NCBI GenBank assembly: GCA_010365175.1
Contig: JAAFGW010000166.1
Location: forward strand, 1 to 6,595
DNA length: 6,595 nt
Origin: Sulfuriferula multivorans
GTDB taxonomy: Bacteria; Pseudomonadota; Gammaproteobacteria; Burkholderiales; Thiobacillaceae
Reading direction: 5' to 3'
The position numbers and the translations under genes are program-made. The notes under the pieces were generated by a model, which saw nothing but the letters and a program-made list of their open reading frames with translations, ran no database searches and was not told the origin of the DNA. Position 1 is the first letter of the stretch. Every line of letters begins with the position of its first letter. Shown here one piece after another: positions 1 through 5,905 of the stretch.

Positions 1-345
1 CGTTTTGAAGGCCGGCTGCTGAATATTCATCCTTCGCTGCTACCCATGTTTCCCGGATTAAAAACGCATGAGCGCGCACTGGCCGAAGGGGTGAAGATTC
101 ATGGCTGTACGGTCCATTTCGTTACTGCGCAACTTGATCACGGCCCAATAGTCATTCAGGCCGCGGTGTCGGTGCGGGCGGACGACACCGCTCAGACGCT
201 CGCCACACGGGTTTTAGCGCAGGAGCACCAGATTTATCCGCAAGCCATTCGCTGGTTCGCCGAAGGGCGACTGGTAAATAATTGTGGCCGCGTAAACTTG
301 AAGGGCGATTTGACGTCACAGTCTGTGTTATTCACCGGAGCGTGA
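1..345 (+). CDS. purN: Phosphoribosylglycinamide formyltransferase, C-terminal part (5' end outside window)
   Basis: PurN transfers a formyl group from 10-formyltetrahydrofolate to GAR, the third step of de novo purine synthesis, in the cytoplasm. The reading frame is open from base 1, so the gene enters from the left; 114 residues are visible, against about 200-215 for the family. The fragment begins just before the active-site signature NIHPSLLP (fragment residues 8-15), which carries the catalytic Asn8 and His10. It continues through FPGLKTHERAL to the second signature QLDHGPIV with the catalytic Asp46. The His-to-Asp spacing of 36 residues equals that of E. coli PurN (His108, Asp144). The ATG at base 46 lies inside the active-site motif and is not a start. 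The stop is 2 nt before the next gene, which suggests co-transcription. The last 20 or so residues after FAEGRL are a variable tail. Confidence 0.95.
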   Translation, partial: RFEGRLLNIHPSLLPMFPGLKTHERALAEGVKIHGCTVHFVTAQLDHGPIVIQAAVSVRADDTAQTLATRVLAQEHQIYPQAIRWFAEGRLVNNCGRVNLKGDLTSQSVLFTGA

Positions 346-347
346 CT

Positions 348-1046
348 ATGATCAAACCCCTTTTACTGGCAGTCAGCCTGTTCGTCACCTCGGCCCAGGC
401 AGCCGGGCCGTCGCAAATGAGTCTGGTTTATGACCTATACCGTAATGGCCACAAACTTGGACAGGTAACCGACTCGTTCACTCGCAGCGGCACGCGTTAT
501 ACGCTGGTCAGCGAAACGCGCGCGACCGGCCCGCTCAAATTGCTGTGGCCGGGCAACATCCGGCTCGAAAGTAGCGGTGCCGTTACGCCGCAAGGCTTGC
601 GCCCCACCCAGTTTCAGCACGCGCGCAGCGATGCGCCGAACAAACTGGCAACCGCACGGCTCGACTGGAAGCAACGCAGCATTGCCTACCAATACAAGGG
701 TGAAACGCGTCAGGTGACCGGGCTGCAGAATGGGACGCAGGATCAGCTTTCACAGCTGTACCAGTTCATGTTTTTGCCCAAGCCACCGGTCGACTATGCC
801 CTGCAGGTGGTGAGTGGACGTGACTTGAATGACTACCGGTATACCCGGAGTGATGGCGGTTCCATTCAAACGCCGCTGGGTGCACTCAACACCCAACAGT
901 ATCAGCGGATTACAGAAAAACCCGATGAGAAAGCCGTTACCGTGTGGATCGCTCCTGCGCACAACAATCTGCCGGTGCAAGTTCGTGTGAGCGAAGACGG
1001 CGTGACCCTTGAGCAGCGCTTGGTGCGCGCCAGCGTGAAGGACTGA
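348..1046 (+). CDS. DUF3108 domain-containing exported protein (first copy)
   Basis: This is a 232-residue envelope protein of unknown function. The ATG at 348 is chosen because GGAG at 337-340 lies 7 nt upstream and the protein then opens with a signal peptide: MIK, a hydrophobic stretch to about residue 15, and a cleavage site SAQA|AG after residue 18. An upstream ATG at 282 in the same frame would overlap purN by 64 nt and bury the signal peptide. The mature part is all DUF3108: YTLVSETRATG near residue 50, VTPQGLRPTQF near 82, QDQLSQLYQF near 130, a GRDLNDYRY segment, TPLGAL, and LPVQVRV near the C-terminus. No lipobox cysteine is present, so it is probably a soluble periplasmic protein. 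It sits between purN and a paralogue 3 nt downstream. The family assignment is by recognition of these motifs; no function is claimed. Confidence 0.85.
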   Translation: MIKPLLLAVSLFVTSAQAAGPSQMSLVYDLYRNGHKLGQVTDSFTRSGTRYTLVSETRATGPLKLLWPGNIRLESSGAVTPQGLRPTQFQHARSDAPNKLATARLDWKQRSIAYQYKGETRQVTGLQNGTQDQLSQLYQFMFLPKPPVDYALQVVSGRDLNDYRYTRSDGGSIQTPLGALNTQQYQRITEKPDEKAVTVWIAPAHNNLPVQVRVSEDGVTLEQRLVRASVKD

Positions 1047-1049
1047 AAC

Positions 1050-2075
1050 ATGGGGCGTAGCCTGCGCCCGTGGTGGTTGGCGTTGGGCGTGTCGCTGTTG
1101 TTGCATGCCCTCCTGATTGGTGGGGCGAATTGGAGTCTGCCTACGCAGGAGTTGCCTGCTGAGCCCATACGCTTCGAAGCACGACTGGTTTCCTTGGCCG
1201 CGCCCCCGCCTCCTGTCGCCAACCCGGCTGTTTCTGCTCCTCCCGTTTATCGTGGTCCTCTCCCGGCTGAAAATCCGGTGCAGAAAGCCGCCCCGCCTGG
1301 TGTTGTGTCAACCGACCCCATTAAGGTTTCTGCTTCGACCGAACCCGTCGTGAGTGTTGATACGCCGCCTGTTGCGCTGCCGGGCCCCGTGCAGGTTGCC
1401 GCCGCGGCACCGGTCCTGATCGAGGTGGCACCGCCACCGCTGAATCCTTTACCCGCCCGCATCGATTTGCGGTTCAAGGTGAGTTACGGGCTGGCGGCTG
1501 GTGAGCAGACCATGGTCTGGGTTAACGAAGATGGGCAGCACTACACCTTGATCAGCGTGGCTGAGGCCACGGGGCTGGCTGGCATTTTCTACCATGGCAA
1601 GTTCGTGCAGACCAGCCGGGGTCGCATCACCCCACATGGTTTGCAGCCTGAAGAGTTCTGGGATCAGCGCGGCGATAAGCGCAGCAGTGCGCAATTCGAT
1701 GCGTCTCAAGGCCACCTCACACTGAACCCGGACAAGGGAACGCCGCGCCATTTCAAGTATGAGGGCGAGGTGCAGGATGTACTCAGCCTGTTTTTCCATC
1801 TCGCGCTCACTGCACCGCCTCCCGGGGGCACGCTGACTTACAGCGTATTCAACGGCAAGAAACTACGCGACTACAGCTATATGGTTCGGGGGGAAGTCAT
1901 ACTGGAAACTGCTGTGGGTTCCCTGCGCACGCTGCATCTTGCACGGGTGACAGATAGCGATGGCCGCTTTGAAATCTGGCTGGCCATCGACCGGCATTAC
2001 CTGCCGGTGCGGGTGTTACGCAGCGACGACAAAGGCAATGAGGTTGAACTGAGGATCCAGTCCATCGTGCCGTGA
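1050..2075 (+). CDS. DUF3108 protein with TonB-like membrane anchor and proline-rich linker (second copy)
   Basis: This is a 341-residue inner-membrane-anchored protein of unknown function. A short basic N-terminus (MGRSLRP) is followed by one hydrophobic helix, about residues 8-26, containing S15-LLL-H19. This fits the SxxxH pattern that TonB uses to contact ExbB/ExbD. Next comes an Ala/Pro/Val-rich stretch, about residues 45-132, with PPPP, APP and PPPL runs, typical of a periplasm-spanning linker. The rest, about residue 137 to the end, is a DUF3108 domain matching the first copy at YTLIS..ATG, RITPHGLQPEEF, QDVLSLFF, GKKLRDYSY, AVGSLRT and YLPVRVLRSD. AAGGA at 1038-1042 lies inside the end of the previous gene, 7 nt before the ATG, supporting this start and translational coupling. 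No TonB C-terminal domain is present. An ordinary tethered periplasmic protein is the alternative to an energy-coupled one. Confidence 0.85.
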   Translation: MGRSLRPWWLALGVSLLLHALLIGGANWSLPTQELPAEPIRFEARLVSLAAPPPPVANPAVSAPPVYRGPLPAENPVQKAAPPGVVSTDPIKVSASTEPVVSVDTPPVALPGPVQVAAAAPVLIEVAPPPLNPLPARIDLRFKVSYGLAAGEQTMVWVNEDGQHYTLISVAEATGLAGIFYHGKFVQTSRGRITPHGLQPEEFWDQRGDKRSSAQFDASQGHLTLNPDKGTPRHFKYEGEVQDVLSLFFHLALTAPPPGGTLTYSVFNGKKLRDYSYMVRGEVILETAVGSLRTLHLARVTDSDGRFEIWLAIDRHYLPVRVLRSDDKGNEVELRIQSIVP

Positions 2076-2122
2076 GCCCATTTCAAATCAACCTCCCCCT
2101 TTTCGATACGTTGTCTTATCAA

Positions 2123-2170
2123 GCCCCATCCCCTGTCTGTACCTACGGTAGGAGAAGGGGGGCAGTGGGT
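2123..2170. terminator. Possible weak hairpin between convergent operons
   Basis: The 67-nt gap between the convergent operons and the adjoining methyltransferase stop codon hold an imperfect inverted repeat. The outer arms are CCCCT at 2130-2134 and AGGGG at 2156-2160; the inner arms are TACC at 2140-2143 and GGTA at 2147-2150, with mismatches between. CCC and GGG runs outside could extend it. It would fold on either transcript, but neither side has a U-tract, so intrinsic termination is doubtful. It may only be a transcript-end structure. Confidence 0.22.
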
Positions 2171-2844
2171 TTGATGATGAACATTTCGTTGCCGCCCCGT
2201 TGGAATTCATAAGCGACCTGTTTGATCACGGTAGTGAAGCCATGATCCGCGAGGGATTCGCTCAAGAACTGGATGTGAGGCGATAAAACTCCATTGAGCG
2301 CTAGCAATGGAAATACACGTACTTCATGGGATACACGCAACATGTCCAGAATGGCCTGAAGATGAAAGTCGGCCGATAGGTGGGTGCTATACAAAAATAA
2401 AAAATGAGACGACAAGGCGAGGTCGAATTTTTTGACGTCAAAAGGTAGTGACGGCAATGCCCCTGGGATGTATCGCCCCTCTTGTTTTCCTGCATCAAAG
2501 TCGGCGAGGAAAGTTTCTATTGCAGACATGCGAAGCTGTCCGAGTTGTTCTATCGAAGGGATGACCTCCCAAACATAATCGCGCTTGTTTTCGCGCATTT
2601 GTGTCATGACGGTTTCATACGTTTCTACGATGCGATTTTTGATCTGCCTTGTATCAAAGGAATAAATCGGATCAATGGAAGTGACATTGCCGCCGCGTTT
2701 CGTCAATTCCGAGTTGAATCCGGCAGGGCCATCACCGCAACCGAGAATGCGGGATTTCAAGTCGGCATCGGTGAGAGCAAACATGGCTACGTATTCGTCG
2801 TACGAGCGCCCCCATGGGACGACTTTGTCGAGTGCGAAACTCAT
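2143..2844 (-). CDS. Class I SAM-dependent methyltransferase-like protein
   Basis: This is a 233-residue cytoplasmic protein with a Rossmann-type methyltransferase core. The nucleotide-binding motif I is ILGCGDGPAGFN (residues 33-44), and an acidic strand end SIDPIY (D58) would hold the SAM ribose. Further conserved blocks are VVPWGRSYDEYVAMF (8-22), EGRYIPGALPSLPF (122-135), FDLALSSHFLFLYS (140-153) and EVRVFPLLAL (174-183). These blocks recall a widespread uncharacterised bacterial family usually annotated only as SAM-dependent methyltransferase. The substrate is unknown. The ATG is supported by GAAGGGA at 2850-2856, 5 nt upstream. The gene starts 24 nt after the DUF192 gene and appears to end the purEK operon. 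Its base composition is unusual: sampled 60-nt stretches run at about 43-45% GC against about 70% in purK, hinting at separate acquisition. Activity has not been shown for this group to my knowledge. Confidence 0.75.
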   Translation of the reverse strand: MSFALDKVVPWGRSYDEYVAMFALTDADLKSRILGCGDGPAGFNSELTKRGGNVTSIDPIYSFDTRQIKNRIVETYETVMTQMRENKRDYVWEVIPSIEQLGQLRMSAIETFLADFDAGKQEGRYIPGALPSLPFDVKKFDLALSSHFLFLYSTHLSADFHLQAILDMLRVSHEVRVFPLLALNGVLSPHIQFLSESLADHGFTTVIKQVAYEFQRGGNEMFIIKPTAPLLLP

Positions 2845-2868
2845 CGGTGTCCCTTCGGCATGTGGTTT

Positions 2869-3291
2869 CTATTGCGGCAAGCCGTCTACTTGGTCGCCAG
2901 CAATAATGTCACGCTGCGCAAATTTTCCTTGAGAGACTTCCAGTGCGTAACGGATTGCAATCGTGGGGCAATGCAGGGTGTCGGTATGGGGTTGCATGTT
3001 GGCGATATTTGAGATGCGTCCGGCTTCATCAATAAACGCAATCGATAGCGGTAGCGGGGTGTTGCGCATCCAGAAACAGTGCCGCCTCGTGGTGTCGAAA
3101 ACAAACAGCATGCCGCCATTTTCGGGAAGCCGGGTACGGCCCATCAGGCCACGTTCCCGCTGCTGCGAGGTGGCCGCGACTTCAACCTTGAACGTATGCT
3201 GGCCGATGCGAAGGGATTGCAGCACATCGTTTTCTGCCGCGCAGGCGCACGACACGGTAACCGCTAATGCGAGTGCGCCAAAGCGGCTCAT
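2869..3291 (-). CDS. DUF192 family exported protein
   Basis: This is a 140-residue protein of the uncharacterised DUF192 family. The N-terminus (MSRFGALALAVTVSCACAAE) is a signal peptide; ACA|A after residue 18 is the likely cleavage site, and neither cysteine sits in a proper lipobox. The DUF192 domain fills the rest: VEVAATSQQRERGLMGR (36-52), GGMLFVFD (59-66), CFWMRNTPLPLSIAFID (72-88), then YALEVSQGKF (115-124) and a final strand. The frame is open far upstream into purK, but those residues are an antisense-like extension and are not counted. The ATG at 3291 lacks a close SD. A GTG at 3312, overlapping AGAGG right after the purK stop, is an alternative start that would add 7 residues before the signal peptide. 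Position after purK suggests co-transcription; no functional link to purine synthesis is implied. Confidence 0.85.
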   Translation of the reverse strand: MSRFGALALAVTVSCACAAENDVLQSLRIGQHTFKVEVAATSQQRERGLMGRTRLPENGGMLFVFDTTRRHCFWMRNTPLPLSIAFIDEAGRISNIANMQPHTDTLHCPTIAIRYALEVSQGKFAQRDIIAGDQVDGLPQ

Positions 3292-3314
3292 GCTGCAGAA
3301 GTTAAAGGGCACCT

Positions 3315-4451
3315 CTAAAGCCCATTTCGTATTTGCTCGGTCAGCTGCAGCGCCGTATTCAGATCGGCATCCAGCACATTGCAATGCCCCATCTTGCGTC
3401 CGGGCCGGGCAGTCTGCTTGCCGTACAGATGCAGCTTGATGTTGGGCTGCGACAGCAGTGTGTCCCAGTGAGGGCCGCCGTTTTGCCAGCGGTCGCCGAG
3501 GATGTTGAGCATCACCACCGGCGACAGCAAACGAGTGTCTCCAAGTGGCAGGCCGCATAGCACGCGCACCTGCTGTTCGAACTGGTCGGTGACGCAGGCA
3601 TCCAGCGTGTAGTGGCCGGAGTTGTGCGGGCGCGGAGCGACTTCGTTGATCAGCAAGCGACCCTCGGCAACAAAAAACTCCACCGCCATGACGCCGACAT
3701 AGTCCAGCTTGTGGGCAACCGCACAGGCCATGTCGCGTGCCTGGTGCATGAGGTTTTCGGGCACGCGGGCCGGGACGATGGAAACATCGAGGATGCCATT
3801 TTCGTGGCGATTTTCGGCGACCGGGAACCGCTCACACCGGCCGGCATCGTTGCGCGCCAGCACCACTGATAGTTCACATTCCAGCTTGACGAAGCCTTCC
3901 AGCACGCAGGGCAGGCCGCCGAACTCGCGGAAGGCTGTGCGCGCTTCATCGAGTGAGCCGATACGGGCCTGACCTTTGCCGTCGTAGCCGAAGCGCGACA
4001 CTTTCAGGAGCGCCGGTGTGCGGGTCTTGATCAGCGCTGCGTCGAGATCGACTTCATTATTGATCAAAGCAAACGGCGCGGTGGCAAAGCCATTGTCGGC
4101 CAGCCAGGTTTTTTCATGACTGCGATCCTGCACGATGGCGACGGCGGCAGCGCTGGGCGATACCCGGCAGTGGTCAGCCAGCGCGATCAGGCTGGCTGCC
4201 GGAATATTCTCAAATTCGGTGGTGACAGCTGCGCAGGCGTCGCCTAGCTTTTTCAGCGCAGCGAGATCGGTGTACTCCGCCTGTACGTGGTCATCAGCCA
4301 TTTGCCCCGCCGGGCTGGCGGCATCGGGGTCGAGCACCATGACCTTGTAGCCCATGGTGCGCGCGGCGAGCGTAAACATGCGACCGAGCTGGCCCCCTCC
4401 GAGTATGCCCAAGGTGGCACCAGGGAGAATAGGCAAGGATTTACTCGACAT
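3315..4451 (-). CDS. purK: N5-carboxyaminoimidazole ribonucleotide synthase
   Basis: PurK uses ATP and bicarbonate to convert AIR to N5-CAIR, the first half of the two-step bacterial AIR carboxylation. It is a cytoplasmic ATP-grasp enzyme. The 378 residues match the usual family length. The N-terminal domain has the Gly-rich loop GILGGGQLGRM (15-25) and TEFENIP (78-84). The ATP-grasp core shows QDRSHEKTWL (108-117), KVSRFGYDGKGQ (150-161) and the metal/substrate segment NEVAPRPHNSGHYTLDAC (269-286). The C-terminal lid has HLYGKQTARPGRKMGHCNVL (341-360). No key residue appears lost. The ATG lies 11 nt inside the end of purE with only a weak GGA upstream, so translational coupling to purE is likely. 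Confidence 0.97.
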   Translation of the reverse strand: MSSKSLPILPGATLGILGGGQLGRMFTLAARTMGYKVMVLDPDAASPAGQMADDHVQAEYTDLAALKKLGDACAAVTTEFENIPAASLIALADHCRVSPSAAAVAIVQDRSHEKTWLADNGFATAPFALINNEVDLDAALIKTRTPALLKVSRFGYDGKGQARIGSLDEARTAFREFGGLPCVLEGFVKLECELSVVLARNDAGRCERFPVAENRHENGILDVSIVPARVPENLMHQARDMACAVAHKLDYVGVMAVEFFVAEGRLLINEVAPRPHNSGHYTLDACVTDQFEQQVRVLCGLPLGDTRLLSPVVMLNILGDRWQNGGPHWDTLLSQPNIKLHLYGKQTARPGRKMGHCNVLDADLNTALQLTEQIRNGL

Positions 4452-4935
4452 CGGGTAGTTCCATCCCCATCACTGAATCCGACTGGCTTTTGCGGAAGTC
4501 GTTAAGCTGCGCGGCCAAGCCGCTGTCATAACGGGCGATCAGTGCCGCTGCAAAAAGCGCCGCATTGGCCGCGCCGGCCTCGCCGATGGCAAAGGTGGCA
4601 ACCGGAATACCCTTCGGCATCTGCACGATCGACAGCAGCGAATCCATGCCCTTGAGATATTTCGACGGCACCGGCACACCCAGCACCGGGACGATGGTTT
4701 TGGCAGCGAGCATGCCGGGCAGATGCGCCGCACCACCGGCGCCTGCGATGATGGCCTTGAGTCCACGTGCCTCGGCGCTGGCCGCATATTCGTAGAGCAT
4801 GTCTGGCGTGCGGTGGGCAGAGACCACCCGGGTTTCGAAGTGGATGCCCAGCTGCTTGAGTAGTATCGCTGCGTGTTTCATCACCTCCCAGTCGCTGGAA
4901 GACCCCATTACTACTCCCACTTGAGGTGCGCTCAT
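4441..4935 (-). CDS. purE: N5-carboxyaminoimidazole ribonucleotide mutase (class I PurE)
   Basis: PurE moves the carboxyl group of N5-CAIR to carbon 4 of the ring to give CAIR, completing the step begun by PurK. The 164 residues match the bacterial class I enzyme, which forms octamers. Visible motifs are the phosphate-binding GSSSDW (11-16), the catalytic SAHRTP (39-44, His41 as general acid/base), GAGGAAHLPGM (65-75), a GVPV segment, SLLSIVQMPKG and the AGAANAA helix near residue 120. All are intact. The start is supported by family length; only a weak GGGA (4944-4947) lies 9 nt upstream. It is the first gene of the minus-strand operon purE-purK-DUF192-methyltransferase. No purine repressor operator was recognised upstream. 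Confidence 0.97.
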   Translation of the reverse strand: MSAPQVGVVMGSSSDWEVMKHAAILLKQLGIHFETRVVSAHRTPDMLYEYAASAEARGLKAIIAGAGGAAHLPGMLAAKTIVPVLGVPVPSKYLKGMDSLLSIVQMPKGIPVATFAIGEAGAANAALFAAALIARYDSGLAAQLNDFRKSQSDSVMGMELPDVE

Positions 4936-4965
4936 TGTGTTGATCCCAGGCGTGTGAAAGGCGGC

Positions 4966-4992
4966 ATTTTACCGCGAGGATGCGCTACACAA
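4966..4992 (-). promoter_or_regulatory. Candidate promoter of the purE operon
   Basis: Reading the minus strand, TAAAAT at 4971-4966 is a five-of-six match to the -10 box. TTGTGT at 4992-4987 is a weak -35 match with a short 15-nt spacer. The start point would lie near 4959, giving a leader of about 24 nt before purE. The position is sensible, since the preceding gene ends with a terminator just upstream. The -35 is poor, so this is tentative. Confidence 0.35.
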
Positions 4993-4995
4993 ACA

Positions 4996-5021
4996 AAAAG
5001 CCCCGCAGAAGCGGGGCTTTT
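4996..5021 (-). terminator. Rho-independent terminator of the tusE-like gene
   Basis: This is a perfect 11-bp inverted repeat, AAAAGCCCCGC at 4996-5006 and GCGGGGCTTTT at 5011-5021, with the 4-nt loop AGAA. On the minus strand the GC-rich stem is followed by TTTTTGTTT. It lies 25 nt past the stop of the gene at 5046-5378 and before the purE promoter candidate, so it separates the two units. The mirrored A/T flanks could let it also work on the plus strand. Confidence 0.9.
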
Positions 5022-5045
5022 GGCGAAGCTATAGCAGCTGTATGT

Positions 5046-5378
5046 TTAGACACAACCAGTCGGCTTCGGGGTGCCGGCATAACGGCCGGCTTGTTTGGCG
5101 GGGCCAAACGGGAACAGCTCGAACAGGAATTTTTTGTCGCCCCATTCGGCGCCAAACTCTTCCTTCAGGCCTTTTTGCAGAAAGCGCAAGTTGGGGGCTG
5201 TGCCATTCTGGGCAAACTGCTCACGCATGTGGTTGATGATTTTCCAGTGGTTTTCACCGAGTTCCAGGTTATCTTCCTTGGCCAGTTCGACGGCCAGCTC
5301 TTCAGACCAGTCTTCCAGGTTGACCAGGTAGCCTTCGGGGTCAGTCTCGACCATTTTGCCGTTGATTTCGCGTTCCAC
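5046..5378 (-). CDS. tusE: TusE/DsrC-family sulfur relay protein, single-cysteine type
   Basis: This is a 110-residue cytoplasmic protein of the TusE/DsrC/DsvC family, which carries persulfide sulfur, either to tRNA 2-thiolation (TusE) or to sulfite reductase (DsrC). Family marks are ETDPEGYLVNLEDWSEELA (11-29), ENHWKIINHMRE (42-53) and the C-terminal arm FPFGPAKQAGRYAG..KPTGCV (89-110). The penultimate Cys109 (CysA) is present. The second cysteine of true DsrC, 11 residues earlier, is Gly98. By the accepted criterion this makes it TusE-like rather than a sulfite-reductase partner, although GCV at the end is DsrC-like. The start is GTG (5378-5376) with AAGGA 7 nt upstream. It has its own promoter candidate and terminator, so it appears monocistronic. 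Its sulfur-transfer partners are not in the window, but a rhodanese gene lies two genes upstream. The gene symbol is the less certain part. Confidence 0.88.
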   Translation of the reverse strand: MEREINGKMVETDPEGYLVNLEDWSEELAVELAKEDNLELGENHWKIINHMREQFAQNGTAPNLRFLQKGLKEEFGAEWGDKKFLFELFPFGPAKQAGRYAGTPKPTGCV

Positions 5379-5385
5379 GTTTTAG

Positions 5386-5390
5386 TCCTT
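5386..5390 (-). promoter_or_regulatory. Ribosome binding site fixing a GTG start
   Basis: AAGGA on the minus strand lies 7 nt before the GTG at 5378. There is no in-frame ATG near the conserved N-terminus, so this site decides the start of the TusE-like gene. Confidence 0.8.
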
Positions 5391-5414
5391 GCAAATAAAT
5401 AAGCTCAACGACAC

Positions 5415-5443
5415 ACGATAGAATAACCCAGTAAATTAGTCAA
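5415..5443 (-). promoter_or_regulatory. Candidate sigma70 promoter of the tusE-like gene
   Basis: On the minus strand, TTGACT at 5443-5438 (five of six to TTGACA) is followed after 17 nt by TATCGT at 5420-5415 (four of six to TATAAT). Transcription would start near 5408, giving a leader of about 30 nt. The -35 box overlaps the TGA that ends the disrupted chrB frame, so the promoter sits directly against the upstream gene. Confidence 0.5.
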
Positions 5444-5894
5444 CTACCCGTATGCGTAAGTGCGCTCAATGGAGTCGGCCAGTTGTGGGATTCGCCACTT
5501 GCGCGCTTTATCCAGGCGTCATACAGGGTCATACCGTGTGCGAGCATCTCGTGGTCGTCAGGATAGAGCGCAGACAAACCCAGAGACTGCGCCAATAACC
5601 CGGCACATTGCGGCGCGAGGTCGAGGCGGTTGGTGTCGGCCCTGCGCACGATCAAAAGGCGGGATCGGTCAGGTCGTGCAAGCGCAAAAAAGCATCGAAG
5701 CTGCACAATTCACCGACGTGGCCGTATTCCACACCGGGAATGTCATAGGGCGTGGCGCGAGATTCCGCAGCGACGTTGAGTACCTCTGCCGCGGGCACGT
5801 AGAGAAACTCGGCGTCCTTATCGATGAAGCGCGCGATCAGCCAGGGGCAGGCGATGCGGTCGATCTTGGGATGTTCGCGGGTCACCCACTTCAT
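5440..5894 (-). pseudogene. chrB: ChrB C-terminal-type chromate resistance protein, frameshifted
   Basis: Two overlapping minus-strand frames together give one ChrB-domain protein (about 150 residues, the size of the short stand-alone form). Part one, from ATG 5894, has MKWVTREHPKIDRIACPWLI, ARFIDKDAEFLYVP, TPYDIPGVEYGHVGELCSFD and ends DLTDPAF with a TGA at 5654-5652. Part two resumes in the other frame at about 5655 with LIVRRADTNRLDLAPQ, then LLAQSLGLSALYPDDHEMLA and HGMTLYDAWI, ending with TGA at 5442-5440. The break lies at a run of four T beside CC. One extra base would join the frames, though the family as I remember it has a few more residues there, so a small deletion is also possible. 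A GTG at 5903, 2 nt after the rhodanese stop, is an alternative start. Family members occur with ChrA transporters; the biochemical role is not settled. A sequencing error would make it a normal gene. Confidence 0.8.
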
Positions 5895-5905
5895 TTTTGT
5901 CACGT

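Noticed and set aside
46..345. A small separate plus-strand gene starting at ATG 46
   Set aside because: The frame is open from base 1 and the ATG falls inside the PurN active-site motif; it is the tail of purN.
282..347. Longer N-terminus for the first DUF3108 protein
   Set aside because: It would overlap purN by 64 nt and place 22 non-hydrophobic residues before a clear signal peptide that has its own SD.
2482..3012. Long plus-strand open frame opposite the methyltransferase and DUF192 genes
   Set aside because: It is an antisense shadow across two genes with recognisable domains and resembles no family.
3292..3558. N-terminal extension of the DUF192 protein into purK
   Set aside because: The extra residues are an out-of-frame reading of purK on the same strand, rich in Arg/Ala/Gln, with no domain and no need for them.
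4980..5402. Plus-strand open frame opposite the tusE-like gene
   Set aside because: It begins within the terminator region, has no SD that I can see, and mirrors a well-recognised gene.
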